NCBI GenBank assembly: GCA_007741555.1
Contig: CP036526.1
Span: 1,302,001-1,366,000, forward strand
Origin: Stieleria marina
Lineage (GTDB): Bacteria > Planctomycetota > Planctomycetia > Pirellulales > Pirellulaceae
Direction of reading: 5' to 3'
DNA: 64,000 bases
Under the pieces are notes generated by a model that did no database searches, was not told the DNA's origin, and saw only the letters and a list, made by a program, of their open reading frames with translations. The translations under genes and the position numbers were made by a program. Of the stretch, positions 24,001 to 26,046 are shown one piece after another (position 1 is the first letter of the stretch; every line of letters begins with the position of its first letter).

Positions 24001-25620
24001 CACGTCGAGATTCTGCTGGACCAAGTCTCCGAAGCAGATCGTACTCACGTGGCCGAAAGTTTTGATTCTCACTTGGGCCGTGCACGACACGCCGAATCAT
24101 CGACTGATGCGTTGTCCCCTGAAGCTCGTCATGGTTCTATCGGCGGAAGTTGGACGATTGGCCAAGACCAGATCCAAGGCAATGACGGCCATGACACTGT
24201 ATTGGGTGACAACGGGGCAATCGTCACACCGATCATCGTTGACAATCCGACCCGGCAGACGACATTGCGTCGATCGGCATATCAAATCGGCTATCGCGAA
24301 GACGCGATGATTGCCTTCACTGGCAGTCCAGCACTTAGACAAGTCGTCTTGGATTTGGATGGCGACGTGATCGATGGTGGCGATGGCAACGATGCGTTAC
24401 TTGGAGCGATGGGTGACGACCAAATCGATGGTCGCGATGGCGACGACACGATTCAGGGCGGCAACGGCGTCGATGTTTTGGATGGTGGTGCTGGCAACAA
24501 CGACATACGTAACGATGGCGGAAACTACCCGCGGCTGAATGTCAACGATGCGTTGGGGGCCTTTGAATTTACAACGATGACGCCGACAACCAAGCAATTG
24601 TTGCTCGATGCTGCGTCCGGCGCCGAATCGCCACAAGGTTGGGCAGTCAGTGGAGGCACTAGCGGCACAGGGAACGGAGATACTGTCGTGACGACGCCTC
24701 CTGAACCTCGAGTCGTAACTGCCGACGGAGATACTGAGACGGTTGTGGGGCAGCCAATTGTCTTCAGCGCGACGATCTCTGGATCGCCAGGTGGCGCCGC
24801 GCAGCAGATCAAGTGGGAGATTCTTGATTCGGCAGGAGTGTTGGTCGCGACCGGAACAGGAGCAACCTTCACGTTTACGCCGACGATTGCCGGTACCTAT
24901 ACCGCAAACGTGATCGGCACCGATGACGCCAACGGAGAAGGAACGACTAGCCTGACACGCGATGTGCAAGAGACACGTCTGATGTCGGACGCTGCCAACC
25001 CCGGGATGTCGATTCTGGTTGTCGGCGGTACTTCGCTACGCGATGACATCCGATTGAACGATGTTCGCCGCAAACCCAATTCGGTCGAAGTTCGTCATCA
25101 GGCGGGACGCGGTGATTGGGTTCGGGTAGTCTATGACAACATTAGTCAGATTAACGTGTACGGCGGCGAAGGCGACGATGACCTGACGGCCGATCGTCGC
25201 TTGACGATTCCAGTAAGACTGTTCGGTGGAGCCGGAAACGACAAACTGCGTGGCGGCACGGCGGACGACTATCTGGACGGCGGCGCGGGAGATGACCGCA
25301 TCTTTGGCCAGGATGGCTCCGACATTCTGATCGGCGGTCTTGGTACCGATCGTCTGCGTGGCGGCAGAGGTGACGACTTGATGATTGCCGATCGCTTTGA
25401 GTGGGAAGACACCGATGCGTTGTTGCTGCGGTGGACGGATACGAGCACCTCAGTTGCTGATCGAATGAGTAGTCTGATCACCGATCTTTCAAACGCGATC
25501 ACTTCCGATGGTGCCAAAGACGACGTTGACGGAGACAAAGGCAACGATGGGTACTTCAGCGAATTGACTGACAAAATTCGCTCGGGAATCCGAGACCAAG
25601 ACATCATTACGCTATTTTGA
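10..25620 (+). CDS. Giant secreted multi-repeat protein (LEPR-xLL-type signal, RTX, PPC, PKD-like)
   Basis: This is one uninterrupted frame of about 8,536 residues ending in TGA. It is read from a TTG at 10, but the frame is open to the window edge, so the true start may lie upstream. Residues 20-33 (FESLELRRLLAAEV) match the planctomycete LEPR-xLL sorting-signal type, preceded by a basic stretch, so export to the surface or medium is inferred. In order I see: beta-rich Asp/Gly segments (1-780); hook-like modules with 'DLVADINAALA' helices (about 800-2870); an RTX-like block (3491-3557); an array of ~80-residue 'EIQTLxIDAxxGxF' modules (about 4114-6935) that brackets two PPC-like domains (about 5404-5607); scattered RTX-like repeats (7261-8164); a PKD-like domain (about 8236-8321); and final RTX-like repeats (8381-8456). 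The composition is strongly acidic. I noticed only two cysteines, at 3256 and 3265. An adhesin or cell-surface role is likely but unproven, and no catalytic domain was recognised. Confidence 0.93.
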   Translation: MSKGKRGRHGNRVSGRRSTFESLELRRLLAAEVTMAANTLVVTDQTGSDDKLSIESVGDNFLISNNSPLTLAGLVDADSNPNSVTVAKDLIAGIHVRASGGDDTITLGNIGDTSIAIDGGDGNDMLVGPGVDSSWTINGTNAGYVAGVSFTSMENLTGAAGNEDTFSFTATGSLSGIVEGGDGGFDVIAASTGGFNSLIYTYTGPQSGSIERDGNVINYDGFEPVVPGGPLDGSASNITFNFAGAHNIELSHVAGTTGANATYRLASLDSPGTFEQTDFIVNSSVTGVTINLGTGDDYFMFGDMGADASVLSKFTINADSATASSGDTIKGPDVASTWSIGAANTGSVNGVSISGFDTLIGGDAGNAIAVTPGVGTPAIEIQGGSGQDDLVIDASENVVSSGAGSVTVGGFASIGFDSSIDTVSASDWRFSATNQADLFSGLGELASFADSLETTGRFNTSVPLAGNGGADADTPLTFGDLSDPGGVLQALKDNLQASSFGTTPLASQVVSFLLGQSAGATAAVQLDISQSGAQTIQVDTRFDATRTSTIGLANQERLELQGLFFADDASFDLTASTTFDFSFGFEQNAFFVDFDSDQFDVSITETAVAVDSKQLGIGVLGTTIDSGASFDLDADLQVTIENQGANGSRLSLSELQNDPVDDLASVTASGTFDANFGVTPATQAGFIPGVGPSSVQIGGTTLDIFRDLPSGPPVFMASELVPFTRATAQDLLDPLSPLSNWLDGVGATGMFDASVPLVDIQLGDVLDFSGALERGLIEQVSEQSRVTGLASPANPSEELDFAVRDGASLTLHYNGAEYVITLAAGVQSNLDDLVQDINSAIMAISSPDSAPANRVRAEAVVPAGSGAGNGVISFAAYVDANATELQLDTDSSIDVSFASLDLASDFGFGSGRQAVDVRPNFVTVQELIGAVSGLANDVTVTSEFDAATSKLTFDVQLSEQLTTVDKPLLANLDLGALSNLSVGNEVELTPEVALDFTYGSDLDAIDDSRLKPIGQVEQSGRLTNDAVFEIEVDGVATTVTVSASATSGNTGLADLVADIDAALAAVADATLNEDLAFGPRLEIAKIGSTDITIVAANEIARSELGIAAGTFNIDRARFINTPASPVLGSDLVFDVQIDQVRTNDVTVLAGAFATLSDLAVAVNVALNAEGIGSRVNAEVADNQLNFVLVGAGSDDFLAVFADDGSALLDTYGFVNGQSDRADQLAPAFFDASVADGTSLTGNVRLEWDAAAGDTAQYNFVELAIDDAAAVGVLTQTTSLTDTDGDGDGLVDVTDLVVSRGTLTAENALDGAAAGGKVSGDATFNVSLNGEDFVPVTVKQTESITAANKPSGSGSTSFVLAGDAALQIDINDSSSTVTHVLALAKDAIIGSFDTSTQVDTSSDTITIASHGLTTGTAVFYNKEGGTSISPLSNRDRYYVIATGANTLQLAKTKADALSGTEIELNTTGFGAGHTLTTSGTAGNLNLGDLIQDLEIAIEVAGIQDQLEVSSSNGRISLTAIDSTDDLVVNFAASSPAEQLGFANGQQQGTGELLVAVNSALAAAGLSTSVAARLDANDHLMLSVPVAGTLEIQVGAADPGATELGFDSDANQVAQTAVKSVTRGGTLDSSSIVDVDLKNLVTDFQAANPGQSLQFAWNIPAHIAGEDAAAAENQIVVTATMTDLAAVADSAQTELGLTDGQTSSHVLIATSDAVLVSPVDDNVDANATFDLTVGGASPATFHVEIREGAKADNTNVLDLVADVNAALAESGISAVQATIRAGKLLLAHADGEELTISNVNAFANSELGFSGSETSQQIVISQTLSTARGLPGQGRLEKDATFSIAIGAAPAVTVVVSRASTLNNSRNIDLLADLNAALATAGLAGSVVAESSGTQFRLVNIANTDALTLSIPQPAEVTTTADSLKVLDKLTGEDILRALQFASEALDTSTRDDVLTGFENVLERALPFLGVTGNELNDYNEVFASLVAGADSAQAPSLQQLARAINDLMAVAIVPSSGPDAAHPGIKFTVDNDVLGIDLVLVHDATRDLKFNVDVLPLAELDAAGVPSNLNDDRIFITDALSALDLTVESTAIIDLDLQIDYAGDAPVITMLDTSAVEVGFNVDIDELDFLAGVGPVSLFVKEGVIQFADTLGGTGDAKFMVDFHGPVLLDGSELSNAAGNFDTSIDGAAQLVLPMYGNSSVTSALGTDGPTPLEFEIADLDDLLLEAVGSVNIPNPDDIPDLASRVDSDLNTLLSNPEFLIGGLDRVLGTIQTGIEAPFAALEHLPLVGDQIMDAVQPVLDEFNNMRVEVRNFLESKYSSAIDGGFYGGNVKLILQEALFDLFGSSSDGGASDGSVLDGNNDGAGPRLGILRDLKTDGNAVSDFGDILLTDFDTDDAARDFVEYDFQIGQSYSIALPFELGFAVDDLGLDQILPNFGFNVDAGKGVTFDLSWDFRFGFGISVDELFYLKTDQTVDIADPASEAIAELVLAADVTVPGFNADINLGLVGAKISDGVASSTRINSVTPISLADILFDPGGTGLEGAFDVEWTKEDGSTGVFEFDNRGTGMGGGGLLGALSGPVRALRLIEQLNLQLFDLSTGGIIATPDLSAVDFEDPGFALRLTARDPDIVQLKITHVAGNDFGFLDGQLEDQRSIGLGFGEEQEATAGVITAEFDAPVEGVLNQDATFKLMVDGIEVPVMLHASGLAKEVSDPDGTRTFDGDAQVNVGTDTITILGHGLSTGDEVFYSNTGGADSSIVPLEKGPRYFVIRTGDDTIKLAESKADAFAVNAIDLTAAGSGTPREHTLTSTLKGRDALIIQLNDEISAALTEADASFTGDEVFATLDGDNLELTGTGLTKIEWSPLDISRLGIAFQIDLVDPSDEGRLTLPEIFSDPKEALAVELSTKAQARFHVNTNANTVTDFVEDIVGFGGLGLPQVDFDFKVEFEGSVDVLNNFETDYSIDNFQFANIQVDVGEVLSTLLAPVLTGIQELLNPAFEILGPAADATQGFLNAPVPVLSEISNLLGIASDFSLLDFTGNKDQFNQFMDVIGTLIDLIDAFNDIDFSNGPIIANLGSWELVFDKESPLYFPKTKLPVPVEIVDIYGESGGEGDPVAALLKLLGISADGTASFEYEPGGFKVDILDPSNIFNLIIGETFDIFSFNLPTLSLELGLDVGFDFDVLEFAVDGGLTVDVDLGFVYDSTGLDRIMETRNQGLEPDYGDLLDGFYIRTTNGPEISLGAHFSGGGSIDIHTPSFCIDVGFTDICFPRFDIFVVGANAHASFDLGLDLRDPNEDGALRFDEISALTNDFRNPENLFYVFDIVGNANFGFGISGTILGVRLDSSDLPFDTTNIGGSFSAQDFFATAFGLPNPFAPILGEVIGAKGPGSVVEGSTGEVTTASPSSSRVLRINAGEFDYARIHEDTDDSDGVVGWTVSSSGSVITISNGSDTTAINTAVNPVDSIVFRGSNANDSIDFSGLTLPISVDARGGLGSDSITGGSGNDLILGGDGNDSLSGGAGDDALYGDAGNDIINGGSGNDFLVGGIGTDSLAGGTGADQYLYGTTRKDRRVFGADTITEAAETHTEEARILNVFGLRDEFAYVPGTGSFTSPEFTGSKDVEDLGFDTGVIRVSALEHGLVTGDSVTVTGVEGSTNANGTYTVFKVSDSRFDLQASVVHPAGAIQITIPDHGLTIGATIANASITGIGGVSNANGLQTLEVIDEDRLEIIQTGTDAVPTFIGNYERNNGAGFIILPGTRTPAEITADEAATWELITDTVDFSSLGGTSAINFDLNTSGASITIGSETPSVNMVTVVGQQVETYVGGRGDDQYSVSANASHFIRLDGGEGSENYFVQLGDDLLGDIYIQDSGNVIRASDELLVHGRDTSVADGVGLTRKKITFAADKAIKYSPADIASGLENIQIDLKQGDDILNVEGTSDEMEVLLRGDAGSDTFNVGVFVGDGSLPAAAYNLNDINGIPINLDGPGPLVIDGFNDDPDARPGADDADVLFVIDSADTIDNTAATSGKLTSTAVTGLGMDVGIEYSAIWHLEVQLGQESDEFEIESTHSGTTAVLGGPGRDAIDVLGTAQLASILEIGNPATVSVVQTTSGNTTTKETQTITIDDAGDGFFQLSYGGKTSDLIFHDVDESVLQETLTLLDAGEISVVKSIVDDKTTYTVSWLANGSRLAIGTQAVTIDDLASQRITVTNTDGVKNVTEETVTLEFEATAGYFTLQFEDVAGTETVLGAESSVVLPFFDLARRSADLLDPANDKLDTQAEAEAEAISRAKKQLKAAIEELRLVGPGFVDSVTNTGNRFTVTFRKDLGDLPRLIAIETSLLVGGGDDADTIGIQSIDAATFVLGGDGEDTININVDNRAAEVVIDDIAGPRPARAGSNGVSDLLALDGQSGGDDYFVYLFGGEVSSLLNLFDSGSSSSGTDTARIVGTDQEDLFLLRAAVANDGLASVSMIKPTVAADARRAEGDSVDVERVNYSGGIDSLEIFGRDGDDRVAVDDTRADIKIYGGEGDDFFQVGQLYKSQRTNSASIPNADVFATIETTRGFLSNGNSNPLTIFGGIGEDEFLVYHNVAPLQLFGNADNDTFLIRAFALVGSQEDLRDRTDVSGGGGADLIQYAVNAPVNIDGGDGFDTIIVIGTEFNDDFVVTENGVYGAGLNITFVRIESVEVDGAEGDDRFFILGTGANLVTNVTGGLGSDTFNVNGPTPDVVSNDLLGHSGLISHLVESGDSQYAGLTVDGISANIADDDEPAIRITVSDGSSVVSQGLKDTDNYFVSLTRKPENGALVVVKAIAPRGIRFRKVNGQNAVESDGATLTFTEFDWHLPQEVVFETDEQGTASVTTTTEGGTGINEEQVLTVDATEGSFRLNFNGETTGLINYDASDRTTVAARIQDELRQLTAIDVTVGPEISGSVGAGSSAIQLDDVTGNFVVDGVEAGDIIFNVTDGSSTKITLVTGTTLATSLLSGGATNTWNEGDIYVIENRAFAGTSAFTIEFDSPSGTNVPELSVEFESEALVANDIVGVAPGFITHSVSVQDGSNGIGDTISGLFVDGPVNAGSRLLNVFGGLPTFVTEQGNDVLRGATVNIIAGAGIGQSQLIIGNDMSEIEVANPWGLALDNTSRIEILRYAGVQLPVVQVQIVGDDGPALDVRESDAGTFAAEASEIHGFAGDGDTTLGLIDSVTVSLAQDPGVDVTVDLNSVVATVRTETEGTLANSEVQVLGIEAVDGTFAVNGSAAITYDLFDLDGVATDIQSALPGTTVTRAGAVFTVNFIAAGDQPEITLDSTNLNGQLEFVVADGAGGFEKTRTLNFANGGWNDVQTVYLLGRQDTFVEGFQKSNFTLTAGDNYANATASVVVDVADDEVAGALVLPSDGSTDVMETSLFSDVISVESLELLGTATGALNNFFGTDRDRYAVQLEAGETYQFSLRGNETGDGTLTDPQLRLYDSASNELLSDDDGGTGLNSLIEFTPASSGRYILEAAAFDEGGSGSYTLSANSGQLQDSIQSSGGQNRVKIYLKAGETYNFDLLGDSTDDGTLEDPVLRLYDNAGDLLEEDDDGGTELNASIEFTPTTAGVYILEAGGFEDQTGTYALTWNDGTPSLVQPYVQELTFNASGGTFVVGWGDNVSSDIAFDSGNLSQVSADIVAALNGLASITTAGITVSSFGAPTPGTSPSLAFHFSGASGFMELISVNESSLSQSAPSTFTKDNYQIVLTKAPASGETVTVNLVSDQTRTQRGAGVFGIRSFTEQVELSDDGVTFGVTSSLVFTDSDWFDPQTVEVRARPDDFVDGGDSKSFATSLNQANAIEGPLVITGGLSSDRSSDLEREPVMLPAETNNKPALGDVIGADAFTIDINVEEQVAGVVNIGTTTSGGSAGIGTIATNTVGGPGEQAGADVDELQTLVIDAVSGRFQLTLTDANINGGATQTTTDITFDPDPLSTTTATQIENALDAFAGVNVSVQGTGSTYFITFETPSGQDVSELEFINVDLTRIGAAVSGASAERRLVLNGNAGTFNLSVNGAAINGIAFDPADPAMAMTIMDAINGALGNVVIDVNGSGGIYDIEFASSPSSLTVDGANLELNEIQTITVDASAGFFRLTSEGLATTTSLPNDVSTGILETAIEALYGGGTTVSVVVEVVGNVRAYTVEFTAPANQNITELQVVEDSTPLTRTVRQALESKLGKTIVDPTDLSTFTIEITSGDAKNKLRVITGGTDQGGGVYRFSVGRPWQGGLTSEVPTSDSTYTIEPTNQNLLVDENEETDVLYVNDTDSVVSTPLPAGDFRVTADQLTGLGMAGDQVIGGETQPGGIRYAALEELIVTLGTGDNLITIEDTHKGATTINAGRGEDHFDIRSISGHTFVNAGPDADSIGVTNAGLLSEIGGLLTITGDVPEVRVVTLGKGSKADVAADVQSVDEIQQFTIDATNGNFTLSYVSKTAVIDTLTEGGRGANEVQELVVNAKGGSFSLSYDDGDTNRTTDAITYTPGDDSNTAIAIENELAALFDGTTLGVSVASVGGPFGSTFQITFTGSAISGAEQLQVDGPALHNSGKVIATAPLAYDASAADVTAALGTLEDIGHSSNVEVSKAGPVYRVKFVNNRGAQDVELLGANSISLTSEGPTDTLVVDNTTDTLDRNTLLTGTSLTGLGMSSVNEIQTLRIDASGGSFRISHESNVTADLDFDVDALTLQMALEGLASIGAGNVRVDQNDDVYVIRFRGTLTNANVDALVVDANELFRVEDVPGGNTQTVDGDVGIATRHDGIPAVVTNEIQRLLITGATTGTFTLAFGDAANATADIALDADAGDLQLALEALDGIAAGDLVVTSTGTGDFTIEFVGELSAANQIALFVANGTDGNVEVTTVVEGSDAARNDLQVLTVDADTGSFTLSLRVPQLTNAFTTSPIVFDASAEIVRKALQSALAFELTGASDLSTVPENFKSDFTVLKIDNSYLIGFQGKTRQINDGPGVTYLDVDASGLGLDGGAGEANVETRMEGINYYGIENLEIRLGSGSDVVNVQGTSRGSFKDDLTAHTKTNISLGDNSVSGQTTEHVFVSSHADLDSNTIFTTDGNADVFDFLTGNVDGLLGDLNIDFGDGSHGLMISDESATASDANVAISDIEPTDLASLSSAAEGAEIWVTGLSFGGISYGVDTSGDLYQGVVYWTGSGDDVIDIDGTHLRSLGNGLDRTTTLLNTGLGDDSVTVDLDTGEDDFFALHTTGGARTPSPVADLGAGETDNDTVRAAESTLPLIIFGGLGADDIQAGQNDDIVLGDLGRVHYRDSSTDPSSAVIIAAFGNGGRGDVISNHRETLDLVTTKDPIRGDADTIHGNDGDDIVFGGTAGDMLHGGNGHDVLYGDHGKYDSRLPVQQRFVSVDFNATDGPGDDVIYGDSGNDLLAGQRGDDELHGGDDDDEIVGGLGSDDIFGDAGNDFILADAGKILRDFNSDGSIQLNSDGTWHRDLLTEEIGVVTDIIPMDPTGLVNPPADLAARLLAADRIALSSIQLPSGAKNIDDASGQWQTVALLIDLSDADDDTVDGGDGNDVVLGQRGDDSLRGGSGNDTLIGDHGINTSPFETDLPQMIDSIRITGVQAGAGDLSGIELDLPSDGQVIVSEFVAEPGDLVAERPRWDRVTTVNEGLSQIANQDEIETQDDLRLAPAISITPHFIGHAGELSGNDTLFGDAGADLLFGDKMLVGSELATGLDPVTAATDAAAAAVAGVMHGLEGLALDQSVVRYEVDGLVNNDAIIEIGNDTLDGGDDDDTLVGDNATYELPAARTVPGGGTTAENASQLQQYMADLETLADDASQLVSIAHLGVIDRMLSDAQATRPTQPAISDGDIDYVQHHRLVTGNDVLRDDDGNDTLVGGDATIIAPIVNGAVSDLPQTKVVAGMTMDEVDALESQLRADAAQRENELVDRREARLQKIDLELNARTPLDRIAFVPSLDREIDNDDIAGGAGDDAIAGDFAVIATPLVNNEPTTATELRDLDVHVEILLDQVSEADRTHVAESFDSHLGRARHAESSTDALSPEARHGSIGGSWTIGQDQIQGNDGHDTVLGDNGAIVTPIIVDNPTRQTTLRRSAYQIGYREDAMIAFTGSPALRQVVLDLDGDVIDGGDGNDALLGAMGDDQIDGRDGDDTIQGGNGVDVLDGGAGNNDIRNDGGNYPRLNVNDALGAFEFTTMTPTTKQLLLDAASGAESPQGWAVSGGTSGTGNGDTVVTTPPEPRVVTADGDTETVVGQPIVFSATISGSPGGAAQQIKWEILDSAGVLVATGTGATFTFTPTIAGTYTANVIGTDDANGEGTTSLTRDVQETRLMSDAANPGMSILVVGGTSLRDDIRLNDVRRKPNSVEVRHQAGRGDWVRVVYDNISQINVYGGEGDDDLTADRRLTIPVRLFGGAGNDKLRGGTADDYLDGGAGDDRIFGQDGSDILIGGLGTDRLRGGRGDDLMIADRFEWEDTDALLLRWTDTSTSVADRMSSLITDLSNAITSDGAKDDVDGDKGNDGYFSELTDKIRSGIRDQDIITLF
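2395..8620 (+). repeat. Hook-like module family inside the giant protein, two copies with nested insert
   Basis: About seven diverged modules share a beta strand of the form 'DATFxhxVDG', then a helix like 'DLVADINAALAxAGL', then a 'SELGFxxG' ending. Approximate spans are 2395-2720, 3073-3345, 3376-3660, 3958-4640, 5158-5450, 5500-5760 and 8041-8620. The copies at 3958 and 8041 each carry an extra ~89-residue element (4180-4445 and 8157-8430). That element starts with 'DTITIxxHGLxTGxxVFY' and is inserted between the strand and helix halves. The pattern resembles flagellin/hook-associated repeats, but I assign no function. Confidence 0.7.
10480..10680 (+). repeat. RTX-like Asp/Gly nonapeptide block 1
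   Basis: Consecutive GGxGxDxLx-type repeats such as GGSGNDLIL, GGDGNDSLS, GGAGDDALY and GGSGNDFLV lie at about residues 3491-3557 of the giant protein. In the hemolysin-type family such tandem repeats bind calcium and form a parallel beta roll. Calcium binding here is inferred. Confidence 0.85.
12349..20815 (+). repeat. Array of ~80-residue 'EIQTLxIDAxxGxF' beta modules
   Basis: At least eleven diverged copies follow one pattern: (N/D)E(I/V/L)Q-x-L-x-(I/V)-(D/N)A-x-x-G-x-F-x-L, then a 'DITFD' strand, then a helix such as 'VQxALEAL', then a strand pair ending 'YxIxF'. Approximate starts are 12349, 14590, 15690, 16858, 17735, 18055, 18290, 19288 (with a second start near 19393), 19996, 20340 and 20650. 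The copies from 17735 to 18540 and from 19288 to 20815 are nearly contiguous. Others are separated by PPC-like domains or Asp-rich segments. Family assignment is not certain. Confidence 0.75.
21790..25375 (+). repeat. C-terminal RTX-like repeats interrupted by inserts and a PKD-like domain
   Basis: Short RTX-like clusters occur near 21790-22330, 22620-22740, 23040-23105, 23280-23340, 23570-23640, 23870-23940, 24170-24220, 24350-24500 and 25150-25375. From 23280 to 24260 they alternate with helical, charged inserts and recur as 'GND..DGDD..GDxAxIxTPxxxN'. A PKD-like segment lies at about 24715-24970. Confidence 0.8.
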
Positions 25621-25798
25621 TGCCTGTCGGTTAAGAAGAACGTCAATCGCGCGATACTCCGATCAAAGATCTGCGATTCGCTGTGAATAGCTGACGGGAT
25701 CAGCGTCCGATTGCTCAGGCCTATGCGAATATTGTCAGGAAGCTAAAGTTGGTAGCAGAGCCTGTTCCAGAGACTGTGCCGAATTATCCAGCTAAGCC

Positions 25799-26008
25799 AT
25801 GATGAAAAAATCTGCCATTCAAACCGAATCTGGTTCCATTGAACCGCAAGGTTCGCCGTCCCAAACCAAGACCGCGAAGCAGAGTAACTGCAGTACGATG
25901 CCCGCTTGTCCTGTGTGCGGCGGAAGCTTGGTGAGCATTCGCGCCAAACTCCATTGCTCACGTTGTCACACGATTTGCGAAACCTGTTGCGAAGGCGGGC
26001 CTGGCTGA
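25799..26008 (+). CDS. Small zinc-ribbon-like protein
   Basis: This 69-residue protein has a polar, low-complexity N-terminus (1-35) followed by a compact Cys cluster: C37-x2-C40, C53-x2-C56 and C60-x2-C63-C64, ending EGGPG. The first two CxxC pairs look like a zinc ribbon, and the CETCCEGG tail adds further possible ligands. ATG at 25799 is followed directly by a second ATG, and no clear ribosome site precedes either. It sits alone between the giant-protein gene and a convergent transporter gene. A perfect hairpin overlaps its stop codon. Zinc binding is inferred from spacing. It could be a nucleic-acid or protein-binding adaptor, and I do not assign a function. The ordered Cys spacing argues that it is real despite its size. 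Confidence 0.72.
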   Translation: MMKKSAIQTESGSIEPQGSPSQTKTAKQSNCSTMPACPVCGGSLVSIRAKLHCSRCHTICETCCEGGPG

Positions 26009-26023
26009 ACGCTGTTCAGCCAG
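26001..26023. terminator. Hairpin between convergent genes (likely bidirectional terminator)
   Basis: CTGGCTGAAC and GTTCAGCCAG form a perfect 10-bp stem with a 3-nt GCT loop. The stop codon of the small zinc-ribbon gene (26006-26008) lies inside the left arm. A pyrimidine-rich stretch (CCTTCTTCTTCT) follows 17 nt later on the plus strand, just before the end of the convergent transporter gene. There is no long T run, so termination is inferred from the stem and the convergent position. Confidence 0.6.
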
Positions 26024-26046
26024 TGATTCCTGAAAGCCTTCTTCTT

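Noticed and set aside
10-25620. LPxTG or other C-terminal cell-wall anchor in the giant protein
   Set aside because: The C-terminus (GIRDQDIITLF) has no LPxTG, hydrophobic tail or PEP-CTERM-type ending.
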